Assembly: GCF_024730785.1 (NCBI RefSeq)
Contig: NZ_CP102830.1
Coordinates: forward strand, 124,001 to 188,000
DNA from: Pseudomonas sp. LS44
GTDB taxonomy: Bacteria > Pseudomonadota > Gammaproteobacteria > Pseudomonadales > Pseudomonadaceae
Direction of reading: 5' to 3'
Length of the DNA stretch: 64,000 bases
Below, piece by piece: positions 37,261-45,816 of the stretch. Position 1 is the stretch's first letter. Each line of letters starts with the position of its first letter. The notes under the pieces were generated by a model. That model was not told the origin of the DNA. It searched no databases and saw only the letters and a list, made by a program, of their open reading frames with translations. The translations under genes and the position numbers were made by a program.

Positions 37261-38628
37261 TTAACGCACGCCGGATTGGCGCAGCGCGGCAGGGGTGAAG
37301 TCGCTGAACTTGGCGGTGCCGCCGTATTGAATGCCGCGTTTCTCCTCGTTGCGCATGCCGTTAGCGACATAGCGGCCGGCGATCAGGTCATACAGGACTT
37401 CTACCGCATAGATCGAAGCCTGCTGGCCGTAATGATGCACGGCATGGCCCTCGCCAACCCGCCATAACTGGCCGCGACCGTCGTAGTGGTCGGCGGCAGA
37501 GGCTTGCCAGCTGTCTTCATCGAAGTACAGGTCGCGCTTGGCGTAAATGTGCCGTTCGCCGGCCTTCAGCGTGGCGACCACATGCCAGACCCGGTGCAGC
37601 TCGTAGCGGGCCAGATCTTGGTTGATATGGCCGGCCTTGAGGATGTCGCTGTACTTCAGCTTGTTGGACTCCAGCCGGTAGCTGTTGTAGGGGATATACA
37701 TCTCCTGCTTGCCGATCAGTTTCCAGTCGTAGCGGTCCGGGGCGCCATTGAACAAGTCGAAGTTATCCGAGGTGCGCATACCGTCGGAGGCGGTGCCGGG
37801 GCCGTCATAGGCAACCTGCGGAGCGCGTCGCACGCGGCGTTGGCCGGCGTTGTAGACCCACGCCATGCGCGGTTCCTTGACCTGGTCGAGGGTCTCGTGG
37901 ACCAGCGTGACGTTACCGGCCAGACGCGCCGGAGCGGTCACTTCCTGGCGGAACATCAGCAGTATGTTGGCGCCCTGCTCCTTGGCCAGATCGGGCATGC
38001 CATCGGGATAGGCGACCTGATCATCGAACTTCACGATGGTGAAGCTGCCGTTCACCTGTGGTGACGCCTGGGCGAGCATGCGCCTGGCATTGCCGCCGCG
38101 GTAACGGGTGATGTGATTCCACACCACATCGACGCCGGACTTGGGAATCGGGAAGGCGTAGTAGTGGGTGTCGGCGAAGTTGGTCAGGCCATTGCCGCCA
38201 TCGATCGACTGGGTCTGCACCGCACTGCGTTTGGCGATCGCGTAGAGCGCCTCGGGCGCGTTGGCCGTGCGGCGGGTCTTGAACACCGGGATCTTGTAGG
38301 TCTCGGGGTAGCGCTTGAACATCGCCAGTTGCCCGGGGGTCAGTTTGTCTTTGTACTGGTCAACGTTCTGCGCGGTGATGGTGAATTCCGGCTGATCGCT
38401 GGCGAACGGATCGTTGAGGAAGCCGTTGTTGATCGGCGCGGCGTTCTTCGCCAGGCCGCCATCGTAGGCCGGGATCTTGCCATCGGCGCTGCCTTCCTTC
38501 TGGGCGCCTAGTGGGGTGAGCGTGGTGCCGAGCTGGTCGGCTTCTTGTTGGGAGACTGCAGCCATCACACTGCTGGCCAGCAGCGACAGCGCCAGACAGC
38601 TGCAAGGCAGAAAACGAGAGCTGATCAT
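37261..38628 (-). CDS. DUF1329 family exported protein (orphan copy)
   Basis: A 455-residue protein with a signal peptide (FLPCSCLALSLLASSVMA, ending near residue 23). Conserved blocks are LGTTLTPLGAQKEGSADGKI, TPGQLAMFKRYPETYKIPVF, GQRRVRRAPQVAYDGPGTAS and KQEMYIPYNSYRL. It most resembles the cassette copy at 28572-29948. No DUF1302 partner lies next to it. AAAGGT precedes the ATG at 38628; a start at 38694 would put 22 residues before the signal peptide. Role unknown, probably envelope trafficking. Confidence 0.85.
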   Translation of the reverse strand: MISSRFLPCSCLALSLLASSVMAAVSQQEADQLGTTLTPLGAQKEGSADGKIPAYDGGLAKNAAPINNGFLNDPFASDQPEFTITAQNVDQYKDKLTPGQLAMFKRYPETYKIPVFKTRRTANAPEALYAIAKRSAVQTQSIDGGNGLTNFADTHYYAFPIPKSGVDVVWNHITRYRGGNARRMLAQASPQVNGSFTIVKFDDQVAYPDGMPDLAKEQGANILLMFRQEVTAPARLAGNVTLVHETLDQVKEPRMAWVYNAGQRRVRRAPQVAYDGPGTASDGMRTSDNFDLFNGAPDRYDWKLIGKQEMYIPYNSYRLESNKLKYSDILKAGHINQDLARYELHRVWHVVATLKAGERHIYAKRDLYFDEDSWQASAADHYDGRGQLWRVGEGHAVHHYGQQASIYAVEVLYDLIAGRYVANGMRNEEKRGIQYGGTAKFSDFTPAALRQSGVR

Positions 38629-38927
38629 ATGCGTGAGACCTTTGCGGTTGTTGTGTGCGAAGTACACGCCGCAGCGGCTGGCAAAAAGAGTCACAGTGAT
38701 ACGGCTGTTGGACTATCGCCAATGAGCCGGACGGCTCGGGCTGACGGTGTTGATGGTGCTGGTACTCCAACTGAGCCGAGCTGATGGCTTTCGGCCTGCT
38801 AGAAGTGTGGACCCGAACCGGAAAAAGCATATTTTCCGCCGACATCCGGTCATTTCGCTGGGTGAAAGGCTATGCCCCAGTTGCGTGTTGGTGGCGCGGA
38901 TGACTGCCGAAACTTGGTGTTTCCGCA

Positions 38928-39036
38928 GGGTGGGTTAGCCGCGTCGCGGCGTAACCCACCATCGATGCCACAAGGCATTGCCATTGCCATTGCTAGCCTG
39001 ACGGTCGGTGGGTTACGCCTTCGGCTAACCCACCCT
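38928..39036. repeat. Inverted pair of a GGTGGGTTA-type repeat
   Basis: GGGTGGGTTAGCCGCGTCGC (from 38928) with GTAACCCACC (to 38960) is one hairpin, and GGTGGGTTACGCCTTCGGCT (from 39007) with AACCCACC is a second. The halves are mutually inverted. The rest of 38629-39086 is the upstream region of the DUF1329 gene; no gene is seen. Confidence 0.8.
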
Positions 39037-39086
39037 ACGCGAGACCATGCAACACGTAACTGGACAGAGCCGGGTGAGACTCAGGC

Positions 39087-39992
39087 TTAGAGCCCGGTTT
39101 CGCGGCGATACGCCTCGGCCACCGGCAGCAGCCAGTCGCGGAACGCGCGCAGCGCCGCCGATTCGACCTTGCGCTCGGGAATCATCAGGTAATAGGCGCG
39201 CTCGCTGACGCAGCTGTGTGGCAGCGCCACCACCAGGCGCCCTTCGGCCAGCTCGCGCTCGATCAGAAATGGCGGAATCAGCGCCACGCCCATCTCATGG
39301 CTGGCCGCTTGGGCGAGCATGGAAAACAGCTCGTAGCGCGGTCCGCGCAGGTCCTGCGCAACGTTCAGGCCTAGCGAGTTGAACCACTGGCGCCAGGCGT
39401 ACGGGCGGGTGGTTTGCTGCAACAGTGGCAGGCTGGCGATGCTCGCCGCATCCAACTGCGCGCGACCTTCGAGCAGTGCCGGGCTGCACACCGGTTGCGA
39501 GTTCTCGCGCATCAGGAAGTGCGACTCGGTGCCCGACCAATCGGCATCGCCGAAATAGATCGCCGCATCGAATTCGGTATCGGCGAACAGGAACGGCCGC
39601 GTGCGATTGGTCAGATTGACCGTCACCTCGGGATGCTCGCGCTGGAAATCCTTGAGGCGCGGCAGCAGCCATTGCGTGCCGAAGGTCGGCACCAGCGCCA
39701 GCTCGATGCTCGTCGCGCCCTGCTGGCCCATCATCGCCAAGGTGTCGCGCTCCACCGCGTCGAGCTGCGCAGCCACCTTGCGGCTGTAGGCGAGGCCCGC
39801 CTCGGTGAGTTTGACGCCGCGCCGCGAGCGGCGGAACAGCGCCAGGCCGAGGAACTCCTCGAGCCCGGCGATCTGCCGGCAGATCGCGCTCTGGGTCAGC
39901 GCCAGCTCTTCAGCGGCGCGGGTGAAGCTCTGGTGGCGGGCGGCGGACTCGAAGGCCACCAGGGCCGCGGTGCTGGGGATCTTGCGGCGCAT
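39087..39992 (-). CDS. gcdR: LysR-family regulator, probable GcdR
   Basis: A 301-residue LysR-type regulator. The winged helix-turn-helix is at residues 20-45 (SFTRAAEELALTQSAICRQI). The effector domain starts near residue 95 (IELALVPTFGTQWLLPRLKD) and includes YELFSMLAQAASHEMGVALI. It is divergent from gcdH, the arrangement found in P. aeruginosa and P. putida, where GcdR activates glutarate catabolism. Symbol based on this context. The 196-bp gap to gcdH should contain its operator. Confidence 0.82.
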   Translation of the reverse strand: MRRKIPSTAALVAFESAARHQSFTRAAEELALTQSAICRQIAGLEEFLGLALFRRSRRGVKLTEAGLAYSRKVAAQLDAVERDTLAMMGQQGATSIELALVPTFGTQWLLPRLKDFQREHPEVTVNLTNRTRPFLFADTEFDAAIYFGDADWSGTESHFLMRENSQPVCSPALLEGRAQLDAASIASLPLLQQTTRPYAWRQWFNSLGLNVAQDLRGPRYELFSMLAQAASHEMGVALIPPFLIERELAEGRLVVALPHSCVSERAYYLMIPERKVESAALRAFRDWLLPVAEAYRRETGL

Positions 39993-40188
39993 CTATGCAG
40001 TACCCTCACTCTGAATGGAGTTGAATGCCGATTAAACCTATCTCGAAGTGCGTAATGCGCACAATAGCGTGCTAAATCCTCGTTTGCCCGCACCGTCTGA
40101 CGGGCCTAGGATCAATACATCGCTGTTGGGCGTCGCTGGACTCAGCCCAACCTACGTTCGTTTTGATTCACTCCCGAGGATTCCGCAC

Positions 40189-41370
40189 ATGGCCGGCAAA
40201 GCAAGCTTCAACTGGGAAGACCCGCTGCTGCTCGATCAACAGCTCACTGAAGAAGAGCGCATGGTCCGCGACAGCGCCCGCCAGTACGCCCAGAACAAAC
40301 TGGCGCCACGCGTGCTGGAAGCCTTCCGCCATGAGCAGACCGACGCGGCGATCTTCCGTGAGATGGGCGAGCTCGGCCTGCTCGGCGCGACCATTCCCAG
40401 CGAGTACGGTGGCAGCGGCCTCAACTACGTGTGCTACGGGCTGATCGCCCGCGAAGTCGAGCGCATCGATTCCGGCTACCGCTCGATGATGAGCGTGCAG
40501 TCCTCCTTGGTAATGGTGCCGATCTTCGAATTCGGCAACGAAGCGACCAAGCGCAAGTACCTGCCCAAGCTGGCCAGCGGCGAATTCATCGGCTGCTTCG
40601 GCCTGACCGAGCCGGACCACGGCTCCGACCCGGGCTCGATGATCTGTCGGGCGAAGAAGGTCGACGGCGGCTATCGCCTGTCCGGCAGCAAGATGTGGAT
40701 CACCAACAGCCCGATCGCCGACGTGTTCGTGGTCTGGGCCAAGGACGACGCCGGCGAGATCCGCGGCTTCGTCCTCGAGAAGGGCTGGCAAGGTCTGTCC
40801 GCCCCAACGATTCACGGCAAGGTCGGCCTGCGCGCCTCGATCACCGGCGAGATCGTCATGGACAACGTGTTCTGCCCGGAAGAGAACGCCTTCCCCGAGG
40901 TGCGTGGCCTGAAAGGCCCGTTCACCTGCCTGAACTCCGCACGTTACGGGATCAGCTGGGGTGCGCTGGGCGCCGCCGAGTTCTGCTGGCACACCGCACG
41001 TCAGTACACCCTGGACCGCCAGCAGTTCGGCCGCCCGCTGGCCGCCACCCAGCTGATCCAGAAGAAACTCGCCGACATGCAGACCGAGATCACCCTGGCC
41101 CTGCAAGGTTGCCTGCGTCTCGGGCGGATGAAGGACGAGGGCACCGCGGCGGTGGAAATCACCTCGATCATGAAGCGCAACAGCTGCGGCAAGTCGCTGG
41201 ACATCGCGCGGATGGCCCGCGACATGCTGGGCGGCAACGGCATCAGCGACGAGTTCGGTGTGGCCCGCCATCTGGTCAACCTCGAGGTGGTCAACACCTA
41301 CGAAGGCACCCATGACGTGCACGCGCTGATCCTCGGCCGCGCGCAGACCGGCATCCAGGCGTTTTTCTGA
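40189..41370 (+). CDS. gcdH: Glutaryl-CoA dehydrogenase
   Basis: A 393-residue flavoenzyme of the acyl-CoA dehydrogenase family that oxidises and decarboxylates glutaryl-CoA to crotonyl-CoA in lysine and glutarate degradation. [15 protein letters not shown] and [16 protein letters not shown] are FAD and substrate motifs; [20 protein letters not shown] near the C-terminus holds the catalytic Glu (residue 372). The ATG at 40189 follows GAGGA by 8 bases; longer in-frame starts extend into non-conserved sequence. It is followed by a CoA-transferase gene in the same direction. Confidence 0.95.
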   Translation: MAGKASFNWEDPLLLDQQLTEEERMVRDSARQYAQNKLAPRVLEAFRHEQTDAAIFREMGELGLLGATIPSEYGGSGLNYVCYGLIAREVERIDSGYRSMMSVQSSLVMVPIFEFGNEATKRKYLPKLASGEFIGCFGLTEPDHGSDPGSMICRAKKVDGGYRLSGSKMWITNSPIADVFVVWAKDDAGEIRGFVLEKGWQGLSAPTIHGKVGLRASITGEIVMDNVFCPEENAFPEVRGLKGPFTCLNSARYGISWGALGAAEFCWHTARQYTLDRQQFGRPLAATQLIQKKLADMQTEITLALQGCLRLGRMKDEGTAAVEITSIMKRNSCGKSLDIARMARDMLGGNGISDEFGVARHLVNLEVVNTYEGTHDVHALILGRAQTGIQAFF

Positions 41371-41403
41371 CGACCCTGTAGGCGCGAATTCATCCGCGCG
41401 CGC

Positions 41404-41517
41404 AGGCTTTTCCCCCCTCGCCCACGTGTGGGAGAGGGACCGGGGGAGAGGGCTGTGGTCCGCCGCGAAATCGCGCCCTCCCCCTAACCCTTTCCCGCCA
41501 GCGGGAGAGGGGACTCG
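41404..41517. repeat. GC-rich inverted repeat between gcdH and the CoA-transferase gene
   Basis: GTGTGGGAGAGGGACCGGGG on the left and CCTCCCCCTAACCCTTTCCC on the right are loosely complementary, and GGGAGAGGGG closes the block. It resembles the common CTCTCCC-type intergenic palindrome of pseudomonads. It sits inside a likely operon, so it could attenuate or stabilise the transcript; this is inference. Confidence 0.6.
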
Positions 41518-41532
41518 TTCCGTGAGGTTCTT

Positions 41533-42756
41533 ATGTCCGGTGCCCTTTCGCATATCCGTGTGCTCGACCTGTCGCGCATCCTCGCCGGCCCGTGGGCCGG
41601 GCAGATCCTCGCCGACCTCGGCGCCGAAGTGATCAAGGTCGAGCGTCCCGAGGTCGGCGACGATACCCGCAGCTGGGGCCCGCCGTTCCTGAAGGATACC
41701 GAGGGCCGCGACACCAGCGAGGCGGCCTACTACCTGTCGGCCAACCGCAATAAACAGTCGATCACCGTCGACTTCACCCAGCCCGAGGGCCAGCGCCTGA
41801 TCCGCGAGCTGGCGGCCCAGTCCGACGTGCTGCTGGAGAACTTCAAGGCCGGCGGCCTGGCCGCCTACGGTCTCGACTACGAGTCGCTGAAGGCGCTCAA
41901 CCCGCGACTGGTGTACTGCTCGATCACCGGTTTCGGCCAGCAAGGGCCGTACGCCAAACGCGCCGGCTACGACTTCATGATCCAGGCCCTCGGTGGCCTG
42001 ATGAGCCTCACCGGCCGCGCCGACAGCGAAGAGGGCGGCGGCCCGGTCAAGGTCGGCGTGGCCCTCACGGACATCCTCACTGGGCTGTACTCCACGGTCG
42101 CCGTGCTCGCCGCTCTGGCCAGTCGCGACCAGGGCGGTAGCGGCCAGCACATCGACATGGCGCTGCTCGACGTGCAGATCGCCTGCCTCGGCAATCAGGC
42201 GATGAACTACCTGACCACCGGCGTGCCGCCACGGCGACTGGGCAACGCCCACCCGAACATCGTGCCGTATCAGGATTTCCCCACCGCCGACGGCGATTTC
42301 ATCCTCACGGTTGGCAATGACAGCCAGTTCCGCAAGTTTTGCGAGGTCGCCGGCCTCACGGCGTTGGCCGCCGACTCGCGTTTTTCCAGCAATGCCGCGC
42401 GCGTTGCCAACCGCGCCGAGCTGATCCCGCTGATCCGCCAAGCCACGGTGTTCAAGACCACCGCCGAATGGATCGCCACGCTGGAACAGGCCGGCGTGCC
42501 GTGCGGGCCGATCAACGATCTGGCCCAGGTGTTTGCCGACCCGCAGGTGCAGGCGCGCGGCATGCGCCTCGATCTGCCGCATCCGCTGGCCGGCACGGTG
42601 CCGCAGGTGGCCAGCCCGATCCGCCTGTCGGCCACCCCGGTGGAATACCGCAACGCCGCGCCGCTGCTCGGCGAGCACACCGAGGAGATCCTGCAACGCC
42701 TGCTCGGCCTCGACGCCGCCGGCATCGCCGCGCTACGCAGCGCCAAGGTGCTGTAG
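41533..42756 (+). CDS. Class III CoA-transferase (CaiB/BaiF family), probable glutarate CoA-transferase
   Basis: A 407-residue family III CoA-transferase. IRVLDLSRILAGPWAGQILA and DLGAEVIKVERPEVGDDTRS are the N-terminal signature. GSGQHIDMALLDVQIACLGN contains the conserved Asp region, and PTADGDFILTVGNDSQFRKF follows. Next to gcdH it most likely activates glutarate to glutaryl-CoA using succinyl-CoA, as reported for the glutarate pathway in P. putida. GTGAGG precedes the ATG. Confidence 0.9.
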   Translation: MSGALSHIRVLDLSRILAGPWAGQILADLGAEVIKVERPEVGDDTRSWGPPFLKDTEGRDTSEAAYYLSANRNKQSITVDFTQPEGQRLIRELAAQSDVLLENFKAGGLAAYGLDYESLKALNPRLVYCSITGFGQQGPYAKRAGYDFMIQALGGLMSLTGRADSEEGGGPVKVGVALTDILTGLYSTVAVLAALASRDQGGSGQHIDMALLDVQIACLGNQAMNYLTTGVPPRRLGNAHPNIVPYQDFPTADGDFILTVGNDSQFRKFCEVAGLTALAADSRFSSNAARVANRAELIPLIRQATVFKTTAEWIATLEQAGVPCGPINDLAQVFADPQVQARGMRLDLPHPLAGTVPQVASPIRLSATPVEYRNAAPLLGEHTEEILQRLLGLDAAGIAALRSAKVL

Positions 42757-42888
42757 CCGAGGATCACGCAGGGCGTACCTGCGCTGCGACAGGCTGGATG
42801 CTGTTCCATTCACCCAGCCGATCGATCTGGCTTCTCCGCCATTGAGTGACTAGCGTTGCCTGATCCCTCACCGACCAGGACTCCGCCC

Positions 42889-43296
42889 ATGCCGTGCATC
42901 GATCCGACCCGCGAACAACTCAAAGCCTTTGCCGAGCAGATGCCGGCGGACACGCCGATCCTCATGCTCAACCTGCTGCGTTGCCGCGAGCAGGCGGTCT
43001 ATCCGCCGGGCAGTGAGTACAGCCCGTGCAGCGGCCGTGGCGCCTATGCGCGCTACAGCCGGATCGCGCTGGCCAAGGTGAATGGCCTGGGTGGCGAAGT
43101 GCAGGTGTTCGCCGATGCTCACGCGGCGTTGATCGCCCCGGTGGATGAGCAGTGGGACGAATTGCTGCTGGTGCGCTATCCGTCCAAGGCGGCGTTTCTC
43201 GGCATGCTCGCCGATCCCGAATACCACGCCGCCACCGTGCACCGCACTGCGGCCTTGCTCGATGCGCGCTTGATCGGCACCACATCGCGGCGCTAG
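42889..43296 (+). CDS. DUF1330 domain protein
   Basis: A 135-residue protein of the dimeric alpha/beta-barrel DUF1330 group. Core segments are DTPILMLNLLRCREQAVYPP, GRGAYARYSRIALAKVNGLG and WDELLLVRYPSKAAFLGMLA followed by DPEYH. The family has no agreed reaction; some members are small monooxygenase-like or stress proteins. AGGA lies 9 bases before the ATG at 42889. It is probably transcribed alone. The 270-bp gap to ada shows nothing definite. Confidence 0.8.
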   Translation: MPCIDPTREQLKAFAEQMPADTPILMLNLLRCREQAVYPPGSEYSPCSGRGAYARYSRIALAKVNGLGGEVQVFADAHAALIAPVDEQWDELLLVRYPSKAAFLGMLADPEYHAATVHRTAALLDARLIGTTSRR

Positions 43297-43566
43297 AGAG
43301 AGCTCGCGGCGCCGCTCGTGTGGCGCCCCGCACCGGCACCTGATCCGCAGCGGCCTCCACGGCACCTCGAACTGCGCTGGGAAGGCGTGCCGTCGTGCGC
43401 GGCGTCTGCTCCAGATCCAGACCGGGCGCACCTAGTGTCGAGGCGCCCAGCCGCCATCGGTTGACGGGCGAGGGTTGAACCCGGCGAGTTCCAGCGCAAG
43501 ACTCGGAGTGTCGCCCTCCGCCCTGGCGGATAACCTGAGCGCAACTGAACAGCCCGGGAAGCCATC

Positions 43567-44649
43567 ATGAAAGCCGCCAAGCACGTTGCCGCGCCGGTGC
43601 CGGAGCAGATCGAAGACGATCCGCGCTGGGCGGCGATGCTGGCCCGCGATCCACGCGCCGACGGCCAGTTCGTCTATGCGGTGAAGACCACCGGCGTGTA
43701 CTGCCGGCCGAGCAGTGCCTCGCGCTTGCCGCGCCCGCACAACGTGGAGTTCTTCGCCACCGCGCAAGCCGCCGAAGCCGCCGGCTATCGACCGAGCAAA
43801 CGCGCCGGCGCCGATCTCAGCAGCCTCGCCGCGCAACATGCGGCGCGGGTGGCCGAGGCTTGCCGGCATATCGAAACGGCCGAAACCACGCCGAGTCTGG
43901 CGGCGCTGGCCAGCGCAGTGGGTTTGAGTCCGCATCACTTCCACCGAATCTTCAAAACCCTCACCGGCCTGACGCCCAAAGGCTATGCCGCCGCCCAGCG
44001 CGCCGCGCGCATGCGCGCGCAACTGCCCCACGCCGGCTCGGTGACCGAAGCGCTGTACGACGCCGGCTTCAGCTCCAACAGCCGCTTCTACGAAAACGCT
44101 GATCGGCTGCTGGGCATGAAAGCCAGCGACTACCGCGCCGGCGGCGCGAATACCGAGATTCGCTTCGCGCTCGGCGACTGCTCACTCGGCGCGATCCTGG
44201 TTGCGCAGAGCCAGCGCGGGGTCTGCGCAATTCTCCTCGGCGACGATCCGGACGCGTTGCTGCGCGATCTGCAGGACAAATTCGCCCGGGCCACGCTGAT
44301 CGGCGGCGATGCGCAGTTCGAAGCATTGGTCGCCAAAGTGGTCGGCTTTATCGAGGCGCCGGCGCTGGGCCTCGACCTGCCGCTGGACGTGCGCGGCACG
44401 GCGTTTCAGCAGCGGGTGTGGAATGCCTTGCAGGAGATCCCGGCGGGCAGCACGGCCAGCTACGCCGAGATCGCCAACCGCATCGGCATGCCTAAAGCGG
44501 TACGTGCGGTGGCTCAGGCCTGCGGGGCGAACAGCCTGGCGGTGGCGATCCCCTGTCACCGCGTGGTGCGCAGCGACGGTCAGCTGTCCGGCTACCGTTG
44601 GGGCGTGGAGCGCAAACGTCAGCTGCTCGAGCGCGAGACGCGTGGCTGA
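43567..44649 (+). CDS. ada: Ada-type DNA alkylation repair protein/regulator with an altered zinc site
   Basis: A 360-residue protein with the full Ada layout: N-terminal methylphosphotriester domain (residues 20-85), AraC-type helix-turn-helix (about 90-190) and C-terminal O6-methylguanine methyltransferase with AIPCHRVV (acceptor Cys 330). In the N-terminal domain only C46, equivalent to E. coli methyl acceptor Cys38, is kept. The positions of Cys42, Cys69 and Cys72 are Ser50 (YCRPSS), Ser77 and Ala80 (YRPSKRA). Without these ligands the four-cysteine zinc site cannot form, so phosphotriester sensing is probably lost or changed. Its end overlaps the gene for a small Ada-like domain. GGGAAG precedes the ATG. 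Confidence 0.9.
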   Translation: MKAAKHVAAPVPEQIEDDPRWAAMLARDPRADGQFVYAVKTTGVYCRPSSASRLPRPHNVEFFATAQAAEAAGYRPSKRAGADLSSLAAQHAARVAEACRHIETAETTPSLAALASAVGLSPHHFHRIFKTLTGLTPKGYAAAQRAARMRAQLPHAGSVTEALYDAGFSSNSRFYENADRLLGMKASDYRAGGANTEIRFALGDCSLGAILVAQSQRGVCAILLGDDPDALLRDLQDKFARATLIGGDAQFEALVAKVVGFIEAPALGLDLPLDVRGTAFQQRVWNALQEIPAGSTASYAEIANRIGMPKAVRAVAQACGANSLAVAIPCHRVVRSDGQLSGYRWGVERKRQLLERETRG

Positions 44650-44935
44650 CCCGGCCGGGGTGGCGAAGGCTGACCAACGCTGGCGCGTGCTCGGTCCCGA
44701 TGGGCAGATCTGGTTCAGCGAACAACCCGGCACGTTGGGCGGCCATCGGCGCACCCGCATCTATGGTCGTCTCGATTGCCGCGCCGCCCTGCAAGCCATC
44801 GCCCGCGGTGGCTACGTCAGCGATCGGGTGTTTTTTCTCAATGCCAGCGCTGCGCAAGCCGCCGGCTATCGACCCTGCGCCGTGTGCCTGCCGGCGGACT
44901 ATGCGCGCTGGAAGGCTGCGCGACGGCCCAGTTGA
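44642..44935 (+). CDS. Small stand-alone Ada metal-binding-like protein
   Basis: A 97-residue protein starting at GTG 44642 inside the end of ada, overlapping it by 8 bp. WRVLGPDGQIWFSEQPGTLG opens it, then YGRLDC (C46) and AAGYRPCAVCLPADYARWK (C79, C82). The RPCxxC unit aligns with Ada Cys69/Cys72, and C46 sits about 33 residues before it, as Cys38 does in Ada; the Cys42 equivalent is missing. It looks like a free Ada zinc-binding domain. Overlap with an ada that lacks these cysteines suggests a functional link. No strong ribosome site is seen, so translation may be coupled. Confidence 0.75.
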   Translation: MADPAGVAKADQRWRVLGPDGQIWFSEQPGTLGGHRRTRIYGRLDCRAALQAIARGGYVSDRVFFLNASAAQAAGYRPCAVCLPADYARWKAARRPS

Positions 44936-44951
44936 GAGGCCCGCGCGCCAT

Positions 44952-45293
44952 TCAATCGTCGCGGGTCATTACTTCCAGCAGTTCGATCTCGAAGCGCAGA
45001 TTCGAGTGTGGCTTGATCAGCGCGCCCATCTGCCGCTCGCCGTAGGCCAGATGCGCCGGCACGAACAGCTTGCGCGTGCCGCCGACACGCATACCCATCA
45101 AGCCCTGATCCCAGCCCTTGATCACCCGGCCGGTGCCGATCACGCACTGGAACGGCTTGCCGCGCTCGTAGGAGGAATCGAACGGCGTGCCGTCTTCCAG
45201 AAAGCCGCGGTACTGGGTGATGATCAGCGCGCCTTTGACCACGGCCTTGCCGTCGCCGAGCTGGATATCTTCAATCTGCAATTCGCTGCTCAT
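44952..45293 (-). CDS. FKBP-type peptidyl-prolyl isomerase
   Basis: A 113-residue single-domain FKBP without signal peptide. It has the active-site elements YRGFLEDGTPFDSSYERGKP, FQCVIGTGRVIKGWDQGLMG and RKLFVPAHLAYGERQMGALI, and ends FEIELLEVMTRDD. It should act as a cytoplasmic prolyl isomerase or chaperone. The start at 45293 is chosen because the longer in-frame reading from 45416 runs back through a terminator and the tRNA fragment. It lies just outside the left end of the tRNA-Arg island. Confidence 0.9.
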   Translation of the reverse strand: MSSELQIEDIQLGDGKAVVKGALIITQYRGFLEDGTPFDSSYERGKPFQCVIGTGRVIKGWDQGLMGMRVGGTRKLFVPAHLAYGERQMGALIKPHSNLRFEIELLEVMTRDD

Positions 45294-45366
45294 CGGCTGT
45301 TCTCGGTACGAGGAGGGATGATTGACCTTCAGGGTCTTGGCTGGCGCGGGTTCTGGCACCGCCAAC

Positions 45367-45396
45367 AAAAAGGCCCCACGTTGCACGTGAGGTCTT
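45367..45396 (-). terminator. Terminator following the tRNA-Arg 3' fragment (left island junction)
   Basis: Read leftward, GACCTCACGTG and CACGTGGGGCC-type arms around CAA are followed by TTTTTGTT. It lies 12 bp beyond the 16-bp tRNA fragment and was probably the original tRNA terminator before the island inserted. Confidence 0.8.
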
Positions 45397-45408
45397 TCGT
45401 TTGTTAGG

Positions 45409-45424
45409 TGGCGCACCAGGCGGG
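45409..45424 (-). other. Left attachment-site copy (3' end of tRNA-Arg)
   Basis: TGGCGCACCAGGCGGG is identical to the last 16 bases (CCA end) of the tRNA-Arg gene at 55461-55537 and has the same orientation. Similarity stops immediately afterwards. It is the expected duplicate left by site-specific integration into a tRNA 3' end. Confidence 0.85.
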
Positions 45425-45435
45425 CTTAAAAATAG

Positions 45436-45720
45436 TTAAGTAACTAGCTGATGTAAATGAGTTTTGTGCGCGGGGTCTACCCCCTTTGCCACGGACACTT
45501 TCGAGTAGGCTGACGTCGAGCTTAAGGTGTGTGCATAGGGCATCTGGTGTTCTGTCAGCTCAAAGCCGCGTAATGCCCAGATCACTCTGCCAAGCCGGGA
45601 GTGCTTTTCTACCGCAAAGGGTCTGCGGGCGATGAGATACAGCTCATTGAGACTGAAGGGGCGGGTGGCGAAGACCAGCCCGGCAGGCGTGCCGTGATCC
45701 AGATTGAGCCAATCTGACAA
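45436..45720 (-). CDS. Possible small hypothetical protein at the island edge
   Basis: A 94-residue open frame starting at TTG 45720 (an in-frame stop lies at 45748-45750). It contains FATRPFSLNELYLIARRPFA and is not compositionally like a shadow of any other gene, because nothing else occupies 45425-45816. AAGGGG lies about 12 bases upstream. I do not recognise it. It may be a remnant of island DNA or non-coding. Confidence 0.25.
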   Translation of the reverse strand: MSDWLNLDHGTPAGLVFATRPFSLNELYLIARRPFAVEKHSRLGRVIWALRGFELTEHQMPYAHTLSSTSAYSKVSVAKGVDPAHKTHLHQLVT

Positions 45721-45816
45721 AACACCAATACCCCTTCTTCCTGAAAATCAAAGCGGCACTCCCCGGGAACGCGCGATGACCCCAAAAACAGGCCCGTGCC
45801 CTTCGGGATGCGCTGG

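Noticed and set aside
40168..42696. Very long open frame (842 codons) on the minus strand opposite gcdH and the CoA-transferase gene
   Set aside because: It is antisense to two clear genes, spans their intergenic repeat and has no recognisable domain. High-GC codon bias routinely opens such frames.
45409..45424. A second tRNA gene at the left junction
   Set aside because: Only the last 16 bases of the tRNA are present; anticodon, D and T arms are missing.
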